From the NCBI GenBank assembly GCA_011317545.1, contig WUJK01000014.1, positions 434,001 to 498,000 on the forward strand: a stretch of DNA of 64,000 bases. The letters run 5' to 3'. This DNA comes from Coniella vitis (taxonomy: Eukaryota; Ascomycota; Sordariomycetes; Diaporthales; Schizoparmaceae). The notes beneath the pieces were generated by a model. That model did not search any database. It saw only the letters and a list, made by a program, of their open reading frames with translations, and was not told the origin of the DNA. Positions 47,163 to 59,081 of this stretch are shown here, in pieces (the stretch's first letter is position 1; each line of letters starts with the position of its first letter). Position numbers and translations under genes: made by a program.

Positions 47163-50100
47163 TCATATAGCCCAGTCACCAGGGTTATCACCAGCTTTAA
47201 CAAATGGCTCATCGATTCTCTTGATTGCATAGTCACTGCAGAGAATGCTAAATTGAAGGCAAACAAACACCCACCCCAAAAGTCAGTCACTAATCACCAT
47301 CTATGGGGAAGCAAGCCAGGAAAGCCACAGCAAGTCAAGCTCAACAAAGAACATAGCGGGGAAAGAAGACATGAAAAAGAGAGAGAAAACAAAGGGTTAT
47401 AGCAGGAGTTAAGGGAAAATGACAAGGAAGAGACAGAGAAAAGAAGGGGGGGGGGGGCAAAACTCACCAAGCACTAGCAATCAAACCGTCCAACTCTCTC
47501 ACAACAGCCTCTCTTCTCTCACCCTGCACCTGGCCTCGTGTAATCATGATCTGCAACTCCCGAATCCTCTTCCCCTTGCCCACCCCAGCCTGCTTCAACA
47601 CCTCCTTGCCTAAACAATCCGAGTGGAAAGCATGCTGACAAGGAAACACAAAAAACTGCCTACTAAGTAAGGGCAAGCCACAGGTATAACATTTTTCACC
47701 CGGTTCCACAATTGCATACCGGTGGTCCAGCCCTGCAATGTCAAGTTTGATATTCGCTGCCGTCTGCGACGATTCGTCCATTTCCTTCTTGAGCCCGTCA
47801 ATGTTCCGCGAGTAGTCCTCGAGTGCGCTGCAAATCTCTTCCTTGAAATCGTCAATGACCACAAAGTCTGGGAAGAAGGGAATCAAGTCTTCGATGCGGA
47901 GAAGGTCGTTGCACTTCTTCAGAAACTCAATCGCCGTCTTGATGCCGTCCGACTGACTAATGACCTTTTTGGCCACGGCGAGCCAGAGCCGCTTGCGCAA
48001 CTGCGGATTGCTCATTGGCCGGTCTGCAATCAACGAGGCGAGGTCGATTTCGTCGTGCGAGAGGGCAAGCTCTACGGCCTGTAGGTACTGGCCCATGTTG
48101 GTGTAAATGTGGACGCACGACAAGACGCGCTTGTGCTGAATGCAGAGGCGCAGGGCAAAGTCACGGTCAAAATGTGGCTCGTCGCCTTGGGACTCAAGGT
48201 AGGCCAAGAGCGCTGATTCATCGTGTGAAGGATGGCTGGCGTACATGGACACGAGCGTGTTGTGAATCGCTGCGTCGGTCGAATTGAGTTTGTTGACCAC
48301 ATACAATAGGTATCGAACAGCTTGGTTCTGAGCCAGCGTGCCCTTGTGCGTTCGATCGTATTCCAGCAGAGCGGGAATCAAGCTCCGCACGTTGAGGTTC
48401 GACTGCCGCATGAGGATATCAACCAGGTCCGTGGGCGCGTTTGTCATGAGCACGCTGCTGAATCTATAAAAGACAGCCGGGTCGGTCTGCCTTTTGAGCA
48501 CCTTGAGCGCCTCAGGCCACCTTTCTTGTTGCACCCAATAGGAAAGAACGTAGTTGTAGTCGCCGACCGCATTGGCGAAGAATAGCAGCTCGTCTTCGCG
48601 GCCATGACTGCTAATGATGTCGTAGACTGTCCTCTTGTCCAGATCCGACTTGTGCCGTGTGACAAAGTCTTGAAACTCGCTTCGCACGCTCGAAAGCTGG
48701 TCCTGCGTCTGGATGGGGTCCAGATCCTCGGTCAATTCCGCCTTCGTCACGAGCGTGTCGTCCAGCGCATTCAGCTTCGCCATGAAAATCTCTATTAGCC
48801 AAGTCGCAATCATGACACGCTGCATGACTGCCCCCTTTTTGAACGTTGACAATTTTGTCACCAAGTACTTTCTCAACGCGTCGTGCTGCCCATGGTCCAA
48901 AAAGGCTAGGGCCACCTCTTCAAACGGCTTGCTGCTCTTGCCATAGACACCCGCGGCCTCAGCATATAGACCTTTGCTGATCAAGTAATCGCCGCTCGCC
49001 TTGGCGACAGCGTCCTTTTGCGCGGGCGAGTGTGCATACTGCATCGCTGCATCAAACTGTTGCTGGTCGAGCATGATCTTCCAAATATCTCGATCCTCGT
49101 CCTTGACCACAATCTCAAAAATCTCCTGGGCGGTAAATAGCCAAAAGGTATTCTTCTGCAAGTCGACACAAAGGCCGACAACTCTCTGCCCATGGTCGAG
49201 AATCAACTCATCATACACCTGTGCACCCGTAAGCCTATTAGCCGCGACCACGCGGCCCCCAAGCAGCGCAATCACGTGCCATTGCGTCAAGGCAATCACT
49301 TCAATATTATCCACCGCAGCGCGTCGCCGAATAGCTGGGTCAGTGGACGCAGCAAGCTGCGCCCTTGGCAGCAACTTGGCCTCTGAAAACACCTTTGCGC
49401 CGAGGTCAGCTCCTTGCTGGGGACCCAGCAGCAGCCTGCCGCAAAACACGCCCTGCGAGTTGAGCCAGGCGAACGACCGCTCGGGCGTCACCATTTCATG
49501 CACGGCGCCCGCCTCACCAGCAGGATCGGGCGAGACGACCAGCCCAGACCCCGTGGTGCCTGCCGTCCGTGACAGCTCGTGTGCAACAGGCTGTTCTGCT
49601 TCAAAGAGCCGTGTATATATGGACCCAGAGCCTTCGCTGCGCCCGACCTTGCCCGAAAGGTGATACAGGCGTGTCTGCGTCGCAACCATGACGCGGCGAG
49701 CGTCGCCGCGCCCAGGCAGCACATCAACCCATAAGCCGGTCACGGGCCCATCAGGGACCTTTTGTAGAACCTTGAGGAATTTTTCCTCTTTGCGGTAAAA
49801 CTCGGTCGTCGTCTCGATGTAGGCCTCATAGACGTTGCCGTCGCTAGCGCCTAGGAGGATCTCGCGCGTCGAAGCAGTCGGCAGGGCGGGGTTCCAGGCG
49901 ATACACTCGAGGGATACGCCGCGGAGACGGGCGAGGTGGCGTGGTGTTCGGGACTGGGTGTGGAGGTAGTAGTTTTCGCCGAGCGAGGTGCAAATGATGA
50001 GGTGGGATGCGGTAGGGTCGAGGAACATGCGGCGGATGACGCCTATCTCAGATGATCTCTTGGGGAGGTCGATGTCTGACGAAAGCACGTTTGATTAGTA

Positions 50101-50422
50101 TCTTGTGTGGACTTTCCGGTCTGCCTTGCACCATCATCCATCCAGTAACCCCCATCACACACGCAAAGTCGTTGGGAAATGGATATCCGTTGGGCCTACC
50201 GTCGATATCCTCTGGCCTCTCCAAGTCAATCCTCAATATCCTGCCCGTCGACAGCGCCAAGATGAGAACATTGTTGGCCACCTGCGCCGCCACAAAATCG
50301 GCTGCAATCGAGAAGGCCAGCTGAACAGTCTCCACGCTGAAAATAGGCAGCTGGCCTAATCCGTTGCTCTCGGCCAGGTCGCCCGCCGCGAAACCCCCGC
50401 CATTGGAGATGGGTAGGGCCAT
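47163..50422 (-). CDS. vps18: Vps18/Pep3, HOPS/CORVET tethering subunit
   Basis: Vps18 is a core subunit of the HOPS and CORVET complexes that tether membranes at endosomes and the vacuole. Three exons: 50200-50422, 47468-50075 and 47163-47247, giving 971 aa. Intron 1 is 124 bp (GTAGGC donor, GTCAG acceptor, phase 1) and restores RPEDIDDIDLPKRSSEIGVIRRMFLDP. The apparent stop at 47464 lies inside a GTGAGT donor. A 220-bp intron leads to a TTTAG acceptor and a short exon encoding CILCSDYAIKRIDEPFV and the stop. The N-terminal half is the Pep3/Vps18 beta-propeller, followed by clathrin-heavy-chain-type helices and a C-terminal RING (C870, C873, then CQHAFHSDC, C944, C947). The start is ATG 50422; the upstream frame opens only with TTG. 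Confidence 0.93.
47446..47457. repeat. G12/C12 homopolymer inside vps18 intron 2
   Basis: Twelve G on the plus strand, i.e. C12 in the transcript, about 10 nt after the donor of the second vps18 intron and followed by a long pyrimidine-rich stretch. Confidence 0.9.
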
Positions 50423-51455
50423 GCTATCCTTCTGGGTACGTCCGTCCGTCAGGAGCAACTGGGAGACTTCATAGTCCACGCAGCGCCGTCGGAATGCCAA
50501 GAAAGAAGGCCTATAGTGTCGTCTGGCTGTCTGGCAAGTATGTCAAGTCGGATGATTGGATTGGTGCAACCAAGCTATACTATAGTAGCAAGTGGTGGTG
50601 GTCACTCGCTCGCTACCTACCCTGTGCTTGACAGTTAGTTAGCTGCTCGATTGCGATAGCGCGCTTGCCTGCCGCTCTAACAGCAGCTCCCTCGGCACGA
50701 CGTCAGCGGTTCAGCGGCAGGTCTGTTTTCTCCCAGAGGCCCTTGTACAGGGCAAGCATAGCCTGTAGCAGTGCGTTTGTTCATTTGGGACACACCCATC
50801 TCACGTCTTCCAGGTCGTCTCAGCCAGCCTATTTCTCTTCAAACTTGAAATTATTACCATATTCGCATTTCAACTCCATGCCTATGCGTCCAAATAGTCT
50901 AATCCGCTTATATCTCGGATCCTTCGTTTACCTGAGTTTCTTTGTTCCCTCGCTTTCCTACTGTATCTTGCTGCGTCTTGCTGCGTCTTGCCGCGTCTTG
51001 TCCTCCTCTCCTCTACTCCTGCCTCGTCCTGACCGTGGCTCGCTCCGTCTTTTGCTTTATTTTTCTCTCCAATTCCCTGGCTTTGTACAATAATGCCTGT
51101 CTTCCACTCTATCAAGATTCGTTTGGCGTTTCGGTCATCAAGTAAATACCAATGCAATAGTGTAACGAACCCGCAATGAAACAGTATTTCAGACCGCAGT
51201 GGGAAGGGGGTGAATCGCAAAAGCGCTCAACGCCCCCGCCCCCCAATACAAGCTGGACCACGCAAAACCTTGCAGCCTTAACAGACAGAAGAATAGACTA
51301 TCGAAGAAACCAGGCAGTTTGATAATTTTTTTCGGAACCGTTGAATTCGCAAAAAGTGTATTGCCTTCTCCTTTTGTAATGCGTCGCAATCGGCCGTTCC
51401 CAGGAGGGCGCAGAGACGTCATGCCCCTACCATTTCAACTAGTGTCAAAAGATTT
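50423..51455. other. 1-kb spacer between vps18 and cla4
   Basis: vps18 promoter/leader and cla4 3' flank. A CTTGCTGCGT-like unit is repeated around 50969-51000. The 142-codon plus-strand frame here has no domain. Confidence 0.45.
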
Positions 51456-54052
51456 TTACTTCGAGTGCTTCTTGAAGGCCAACAGCTCCGACAAGCTGGG
51501 CACAGGGCATCCATGCTTAAGGAAGTCGTGCTCCAACAACTCGCGGGCTGAAGCTCGAGACTTGACATCGACGCACAGACAGACAGACAGGAAGGCCTTG
51601 AGCTCCTTGCTCAGCTTCTCAGGCTTCTTGAGGCGTGGAGTTCCGTTGGTAGCGATCAGGTAAAGAGCCTTGAGTGGCTCTTCGTTCAGGTAGGGCGGCT
51701 CCGACTCGATCATCTCAATCGCCATAATACCCAGCGACCAGATATCAACCTTGGGGCCGTATTCCTTCTGCTTGACCACCTCAGGAGCCATCCAGTATGG
51801 CGTGCCCACCATAGTAGCGCGTTTGGACTTGCTCTCGGTGAGCTTGGCACAGAAACCGAAGTCGGCTACATTAATGGTTAGTCCCTGCCCAAACAAAGAC
51901 TGTGCGGAATGGTTAGGAAAACATACTAATCTTGACGTGCCCTTGAGCATCCAAGAGCACGTTGTCACTCTTGATATCGCGGTGGATGATGTTTTGGGCG
52001 TGGAGGTGCTCCAGACCCTTGCATGTCTGTACGGAAAAACCACGTTAGCTGTGTATGTTCGCAAGCTTGCCATTACAGGCTTGTGTAACTCACCTCGAAA
52101 CAAATAGTTGAAATCTGCTCCTCGGTAATGACCGGGTTGTTGTCAATGACATCCGTCAACGCGCCGCCCTCCATGTACTCCATGACAACCCAAAGCTCCT
52201 GGTCGCCGTTGCGCAGGAACGAATCCAAGTAGTTGACAATATTCTCGTGTGTGCTGTCCTTCATGACCATGATTTCGTTGACGATCAGCTCCTTTCTGGG
52301 CTGGTGCGCCAGATCCATCTGCTTGATAGCAACAGAGCTTGTCATCTTGTTGGACATTCTCGAAGGATCTCTGATCTTGGCAACGTAGACAGAGCCCGAC
52401 GCACCCTGACCAATCTTCTTCTGTTTGGCGTAAATGGCGGTAGGGTCCTCCTTGGACACAATCTCTCTGAGCTTCTTCATGACATCAGCTTCCGACATGG
52501 TCGACATGCGCATCTCCTGCTTCTTCTCCTGGGGCGTGGGCTTGGCAGTAAGGGCGGCCTCGGCAGCCTTGACGGCATCGCTCTGGCCGTTGTTCTTGTT
52601 GCCCACATTGAGGGGCTTAACAGCAGGAGCAGGCAGGCGCGAGGGCTGCTGAGCTTGGGCGCCATTCGCTCTCTGTTGAGACGAGCTGCTGGAGCCATTG
52701 GGGTAGCGGTTGGCGGGGGACTGGGGCTGGTCCTGGCGCGCTCTCTGCTGATCGCGCACAGAGGACGAGCTCTGCTGTGTTTGTATCTGGGGGCGCTGAG
52801 GAGTCGAAGATGGTGGCGGAGGAGCGGGTCTTTGGGCGCGGAGGTCCTGGGGTTGGGTGACCTTCTTGGGTGCTGATGGTGCTGGACGAACGGGGTTGTA
52901 GCGGTCTGACTGTGAAGAGCTGGATCCGCCATACCCACCCAGCTCCTGTTGGGCAATTGGAACCTTCTTCTGGGGGATGGAGGCATTGTAGGCCTCCATG
53001 TCCAACCGGTTCTGTTCCTCTTCCCGCCGCCGTGCCTCTTCCTGCTGACGGTACCTGTCATCTGCACCATAGCTGGACGGAGAGCTCTGCATGGGGGGGC
53101 GCGAGTCGGAAACAGAAGGTCTCTGCTGGACCGGGCTCATGCTGTTGGAAGAAGGGTTGGAAGAATAGGCAGGGCGTTGTGAAGGAGGCTGGGGCGCCTG
53201 TCTGGGAGGAGCAATCGATGAGCCACCATAGCCCAGCTGCTTGTTTTGCATGCTGCTGGGTGGAGGAGTCGGGGTGAGACTGGGGTACTGCGCTGGGTTC
53301 TCGGCGCGCTTGGTCAGGTCAGAGTAAAAGTCAAGAACCTCAAACACGGCCTGTGGATTGCGCTCATAGTCCTCCTTTGTGATGGCAGACGAGTTGAGCA
53401 GCTTGGACCACTCTGGCGGCAGGCCAACAAACTCGCCGGTCTGGGGGTCGAAGCCAACGTGCACGGCGTGGGAGAAGTTGGTTGGGTTGCTGACACCACC
53501 CATGCCAGGGCATCTGGCATAGATGAAATCTATCCATTCGTACAAGTCGTCGTCGCTCTTGACTCGAATCTGCAGCGACTTTTGCGTGCCATCGTCGTCA
53601 CCGGGGCTCGTGGATGTTCCATTCGAGTGTCGTTTCACCTCGAATATCGTGCCAGCAGCCTCGACTCTTCCCACATTAATAACGTCTTTAAGGAATAAGG
53701 TGTACGAGACTTTGCCGCCCTCGGTCTTGTGGAAGTCCAAAGCTTCTTTGCGCAGCACTAGGAATTTCTGCTTCCATGGCTGAATAAAGTTCTTGCTCTC
53801 CTTGACCTGCGCCCAGCCCTCCTTGATGACGGCCACGCCGCCCATGCCATCGTTACGGTTGGGGTTGTTGACGGGCAATGCTATCGTGGAGCCGCTGTAT
53901 TGCGTCGGAGTGCGTGCGATAGGGTTCAGACTCATCTGAGCCATGCCATTGGGAAGCGTAGGCGTCTGAGGGGCGTAATTGAGGCGGGGTTGGCCGTTGA
54001 CGGGGGGTCGGGGGGCGGGCCCTGGGTTCATGAACTGGTCCGAGGTGTACAT
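51456..54052 (-). CDS. cla4: Cla4-type p21-activated kinase (PH-CRIB-kinase)
   Basis: A PAK serine/threonine kinase acting downstream of Cdc42/Rac in polarity, septation and hyphal growth. Three exons: 52094-54052, 51927-52026 and 51456-51865, giving 822 aa. Introns are 67 bp (GTGAGT, TACAG, phase 0) and 61 bp (GTATGT, TGTAG, phase 1). The PH domain spans about 75-180. The CRIB motif is at 187-220 (GVSNPTNFSHAVHVGFD). A Pro/Gln-rich linker follows. Kinase motifs: glycine loop IGQGASGSVY from 547, VAIK lysine K577, HRDIKSDN with D670, TDFG at 687-690, activation-loop threonine T704 before VGTPYW, and APE. The PH domain ahead of CRIB marks Cla4 rather than Ste20. A TTTCAG acceptor-like site lies one base upstream of the ATG, so a 5' leader exon is likely. 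Confidence 0.94.
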
Positions 54053-54928
54053 ACTGAAACGAAAAAGTGATGTTAATTAGCGATGTGTTCCCGTTTGGCA
54101 GGATTATGCAACAATATTGGTGGGTGGGTGTGTCGGTGCTCGTGTCTTGTTCCAGCAGTATTTGGCCGCTCCACGCGAGAAATGGGGAAAGGGGTCTCTG
54201 TAGTTTGCACACGACCGAGCAACTGCTTGACCTGTCCCGACATCTCCACCTGAGAACTTGTCGCCGGAGATTGCTTGGAAATGTGAACCTTGAGCAGTCG
54301 CTATTCCAGGCAACAGAAAGGCAGGTTGCCCAATAAGCTGGGTCCAGCCTCGTTGCTCAAAGCAGAGGCACAGGGACGAGCACCGCATGGTCGTGCCTGT
54401 AGCGTAGAGGAGGTAGTACGTACTTTGGAGCAGCCATGATGGTCTAGCTGAGCAGGCAATGCCTGGGGAGACAAGTCCAGTGACGGTGATTCCTTTGGAG
54501 TCTGGAAGATAGCAGCCGTGAGAAAGCTGTGAGCCCAGATAAGGGATGTAGATCGCGACCGTTCGTCGGGCCAGAAAGTACGACGACGACGACGACAACG
54601 GGTGTGCGGATGGCGCCAAGGATGCAAAGGAGCGGCAGAGCGAGGTGCTGTGTAATCGACCGTTGAAGATATATTCTAGTATTGGCAGGACGAGGCAACC
54701 ATAGGGGGCGGGTCAACCAGCTCTTCTCTCTCACACGACAGATGTCCAGTACGCTGAGTCGGACTAGCGGGCAGCCTTGGCTGGCGCGAGCAGACGGCGC
54801 GGGTTTGCAGAGGGCCGGGGGGTCGAACCGGGGCGGGTTGCGTCAAGTGTTGGCGCGGAGGACGAACTAAATAGGAGAAGAACCAAGGCAGAGACTGGCC
54901 GCTGAAGACAAGGAGGATCAGATGCAAA

Positions 54929-54957
54929 GTGCTGTGCTGTGCTGTGCTGTGCTGTGC
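54929..54957. repeat. GTGCT pentanucleotide repeat
   Basis: About five to six tandem GTGCT units in the cla4 upstream region. Confidence 0.85.
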
Positions 54958-55065
54958 AGTAGTCCACGACCGTGAGTCTGCGAGACATGCGACAGAAACA
55001 ACAAGGCGCACGATTGAGCCGAACCGCCCTCAAGTCGAGGCGAGGCGAAGCGAGGGGCAGAACTG

Positions 55066-55112
55066 AGCAGAGCAGAGCAGAGCAGGGCAGAGCAGGCGAG
55101 CAGGCGAGCAGT
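55066..55112. repeat. GCAGA / GCAGGCGA tandem repeat
   Basis: Tandem GCAGA units grading into GCAGGCGA units in the cla4 upstream region. Confidence 0.75.
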
Positions 55113-58100
55113 CGACAGTTGTGTCGATGCAATGCTGTGCGGTGCCGTGTTGTCAGTAGCTGTGTTGCACCCAGCTGTCTGGCTCTCGGGGGTGGGAAAG
55201 AAGACAGACCAACAAGACTAAGGAAATGGGGTCGGTCGGTTGGTAGTGGTGGTTTGGTTTGGTTTGGCGGCTTGATGAGTGTTTGGGTTGTCGGGTCCGG
55301 CGCCAGGGTCGATATAGTCAGGGGCTGTTTCGCCTTTCTTCTTGGCCGCAATGTGCAAGGCTAAGGATAAGGAAACAGGGGGGGTCCAGCGCCCAAGGTC
55401 TCAGGCCACAGCGCCCATCGCCAGAGGGCCACTACTATGTACCATTAGTATGAACGGCGGTGGGTGTACTTCTGTGCTTGCTACTCAAAGTAGCACTATG
55501 TACTAATAGTATGTTAACTACCAGTACCTAGGTACTGACTGACTTCGCTACTGTCAGTCTATGTACATGGTACATAGTACACAATTAATTAGCTAAGCAA
55601 TAGTTGTGATCGCTTCTGTTTTTGCACCCGTGAGATACTTACTTGTACGTATTATCACCCTTCGTCCACCATGACCCACGCACGAATAGGATTACAAACA
55701 ATTCAAACCCATTGAAATTTGAGCAACAAGACTTTGCAATCCCCGAGTGGCCTGGCCGTTGCTGTGGGCCTGCTGACTGCTGGCTTACTAGCTGGTGGTC
55801 TCAACTGGCCATGAAGGCAGTCAGTTCTGTACCAGGTCCTATGTAGAAGTGGTTGGTGGACTTTTCCTAGTGGTGGGTTGATGGGAGGGACCTACGACAC
55901 CAGCACGGCCGTGGGCGTCGCTGTTGGCGCAGCTGCGGGTGATCTGAGCCCCTAATAGGTGCTAACTCGCTAGTCCAGCGCCCCGAGCGCCCCTGCAATG
56001 CAAAAGGCACGATGGAGCAACACTGAGCAGCCCAAATGGCAACCCTGGAAAAGGCAGTGCATCGTTTTACTGCGAACCGCTGTGCTCTGCTGACCTTGCC
56101 GATGCAAGTGTGAAACCTGGGGAAGCCCAAGTCTCCGAGTCATCAAACAGCAACAAAAACAGCACCAACACCACCACCAACACAAGCATATTGACTTGCA
56201 GCATTCCAAAGGGGTAAACAAAAAAACAGCCCACGACATTCTTTTTGGTGGTTCATCGTCATTGGCTCTCCGTTCGCATGCGCCCCATTGCCTAACAAGT
56301 GCAGTGGCCGGCGCCGGCGGCTCTCGGTAACGCACACCCACCTTTGCCCAATTTGCCCCTTTTTCCCACCATGGTCGTTTGGCTGGCTGGCTTATAACCG
56401 TCTCTTGGTTCCAGACAGGTGCCCCGTTTGTGTGTCAAGGTGCACCAGCAGCAGTAATCAAAAGTGTGCCAGGTCACACAACAACGCTCGGCCCAGCCAA
56501 GCGGATATCATCTCCGGTCCCAATACAACGAAAGCAAGGAATTCAAGAGAACAAAGGGCACGACGCGGACAACGGGTTGGTCATATCCTCCTTCTCCTAT
56601 CACGACGGGCTACGGTGCGTCGAGTTTTCTGCGTTTCATCTGACACCCTTTCTCCTTCTCTCGAACGCTACGATGTCCTACATGCACACTTTGTACACCA
56701 CAGCCAAGGATCAAAGCCACAATACTATGTTTCCAGCTATTGAAGGAAGACAAGAGTACGTTGACAAGCTATTGGAAATACTCACTCCGTCCAAGTAGCC
56801 TGCGCAAGTGCTCAACGGCGCATATCGACGACACCAATCCGTTTGTACATATTCGACGTATATCGCTGTCCGACATCAGTATGCCGTCACCCAACAGGTC
56901 TCCATCTTTAACAGTGGCCCAAACAAGAAGTCGGCCCTTTCCGAAGCCAGTTCTCCGGAGAGAGGCAACCGCTGCAAGTTTTGGTCGTACAACGACGTTT
57001 TGTCGTTACCGAGCATAGTATTCCCCCTTTCCTTATTCGGCGGCAGCATCATGGTACTACGAGTGCATCAGCAAAGTGACAAGCACGCAGCGTATACTAT
57101 GTACAGTTACTATAAGTACTATGTACATTGTAGCCATATGCTGCGCCAGTCGCGCAAACGAAACCAAACCTTAAGGGTCCAAGTTGCGTAGCCGCGACGC
57201 AGCAGCAGCAGCAGCAGCAGCAGCAGCCAACAATACATTGTAACAGCAAAACGACCCAAAAAAAACATGACCTGCAAGAATGGATCGTCATATTGAAGTG
57301 AACAACAGTGGGGAAAAGATCTCTTTTTTTTTGTTTGGTCTGGTCACCTACAGCACCTACCTCGGCCTTTTTGTGTTGTTATTGTTTCCAATCTGTCACA
57401 GAATCGTCCCGCGGCTCGTCAACCCCCTGCTGCGTGATCATGACAATGACGACTGATGGCGAGGGTGGAAACGGTCAATGCGCCCTTTTCTCTCCTCCTT
57501 TCCTTAACGTGACAACGTGAGTACCCCTTTCGCACTGCGGGATACGTAGCTAATAAGGCATTGCCTTGTCTTTTGGCTGTCCAAGGGGCGGCTAGCTTGC
57601 TTGTGTGTGAGTGATCAAGACGGCTATCTTCAAACAACATCACGATCAAGAAAAGGGATAATCCAAGCTGCTGGCTGTCTATTCGAACATCTAAAACAGC
57701 CCCGCCCAGGGCAGCTGCCAGGCTTGTCCCCATGTGTTTCCAGTCTGCCAGTCAGCAACGGGATCTCCCGAGACTAATTTCAATAATGAATCCCTCCGTC
57801 ACTTTGAAACCTTTTGACCAGCAGTACCATGCAATCATCTAGGACGTTGATAAAGCAACAGATTCTTTCTTTCAACAGGGACAGTCGTATCCCATGATGT
57901 TGTCAAATTTGTTTTTTCTTCATCTTTTTTTTTGGAGAGGCTGATACGCACTAATTACAGACAGCCAGGTAATTAGTGACTAGCAAACGTTTTCACAAAA
58001 GTACTGCGAGGCCAATTTCACTCTACCATATACTATCTGAATTATAGAAGTACTTACTTACTTTACCTACCTGTTGCTGCCAAGCCTGGGGAGTAGATCC

Positions 58101-58907
58101 GAGGTGGGATGCTCACCCGATAGCAAGTATTATATTGCTGTACCTGATTGGATACACAGTGATAAACGATTGCTAGCTTGCTTCGATGGCCACGTACTCT
58201 TAATCACAGGTCCCAGGTTTCTTTTACCTGAGCAGGGAGGCAATTAAACTCACTCACTCACTCACTCAACCCACTCACTTCGTCTAATTCTGTATTTGTC
58301 TCTTGATTTTCTGGAAAGAAAGCGAGGGCATGGTATAGTAAGTATGGCCACCGAAACCCAAGTATATCGAGATAGCTCAAAGGTTTTCAGCACTTTAGAA
58401 TGTTGCTTCACGCCCGAACTGGCGCCCTCTTCCTTTGTTTTTATTTTTTTTGCAACAATATTTATAATGGGTCTTTCCAGGTTTTTGTCCCACTGACATA
58501 CCTCATATTAGGTAACTAAACTCAACATGGAGTGCTGTCGAACAGTGTTTGCGTCTTATATGTCCTTGAACGTGGACCCCAAAATGTTAACCCTATATAT
58601 ATATATATGTATATATCACATGAACTTCCCAAGCTGAGCCTCTCTGTTAATAAAACATACCCGTACAAGAGGGTTCATGTATAGTTGAATGCTATTGTAT
58701 TGTAATATAAACATACAAAGTACAAACCAAGCAAGTGAAGTAGCTTCGACTCTTGTTCACCCCCGCAGCCTCACACACTACACTAAAATTTATCCAATTC
58801 GGAAAACGGAAACCGCGACAAACCAGATGTAACCAGAAGAAGAAGAAAAGAAAAAGTAACGATATTCCGGTAGGACTCGCGTTTATATATGGATGTGATA
58901 TAAAATT

Positions 58908-58935
58908 AAAAAAAAAAAAAAAAGACATTCAAAAA
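58908..58935 (-). terminator. RNA polymerase III T-run terminators after the 5S gene
   Basis: On the minus strand the 5S 3' end merges into a T5 run (58931-58935), with a second run of 16 T (58908-58923) a few bases further. T runs of this kind terminate Pol III. Confidence 0.8.
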
Positions 58936-59053
58936 CATGCAACACCGGGTATTCGCTAATGGTCACCCACTTAACTACTAATCCGGCCCTTAGTGGCTTA
59001 TTTAGGGGAGAGCGGACGGGATCCCAAGTTTTCCACTAGGTATGGTCGCATGT
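58935..59053 (-). rRNA. 5S ribosomal RNA gene (dispersed copy)
   Basis: The minus strand from 59053 down to 58935 reads as a 119-nt 5S rRNA, the usual length. It carries recognisable fungal 5S blocks: GCGACCATAC near the 5' end, GGGATCCCGTCCGCTCTCCC, AGCCACTAAGGGCC, GATTAGTAGTT and GGGTGACC. The nine terminal bases at each end pair completely (ACATGCGAC with GTTGCATGT, one G-T pair). The next helix is also preserved (CCTAGTGG with CCACTAAGG). Compared with the 5S I remember from Neurospora, several positions differ, some as compensating pairs. A TATATA box at -28 to -23 and a T-run terminator flank it, so it looks functional. Single dispersed 5S genes are normal in filamentous ascomycetes. 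No other copy was seen in the window. Confidence 0.9.
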
Positions 59054-59075
59054 GATTGATTTGGTTTACACACAG

Positions 59076-59081
59076 TATATA
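59076..59081 (-). promoter_or_regulatory. TATA element of the 5S rRNA gene
   Basis: TATATA on the minus strand, spanning -28 to -23 relative to the 5S 5' end at 59053. An upstream TATA box near -29 is established as necessary for 5S transcription in Neurospora; its role here is inferred from position. Confidence 0.7.

Larger units (their letters stand above)
54053..58934. other. 4.9-kb gene-poor block upstream of cla4
   Basis: The first kilobase is the likely cla4 promoter and leader. It has GTGCT (54929-54957) and GCAGA/GGCGA (55066-55112) repeats. From 55.4 kb on, TACTATGTAC-like elements recur and the sequence drifts to higher AT. Open frames of up to about 195 codons overlap on several frames and show no domain. 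I see no gene between 55.4 and 58.9 kb. Confidence 0.55.

Noticed and set aside
47464..47466. Stop codon of vps18 at TGA 47464
   Set aside because: It overlaps a GTGAGT donor, leaves the RING without its last two cysteines, and a well-phased third exon restores the conserved C terminus.
56379..57191. Plus-strand frames of 92-139 codons
   Set aside because: No recognisable domain, and the frames are interrupted and overlapping; the block contains non-coding ACTATGTAC-type elements.
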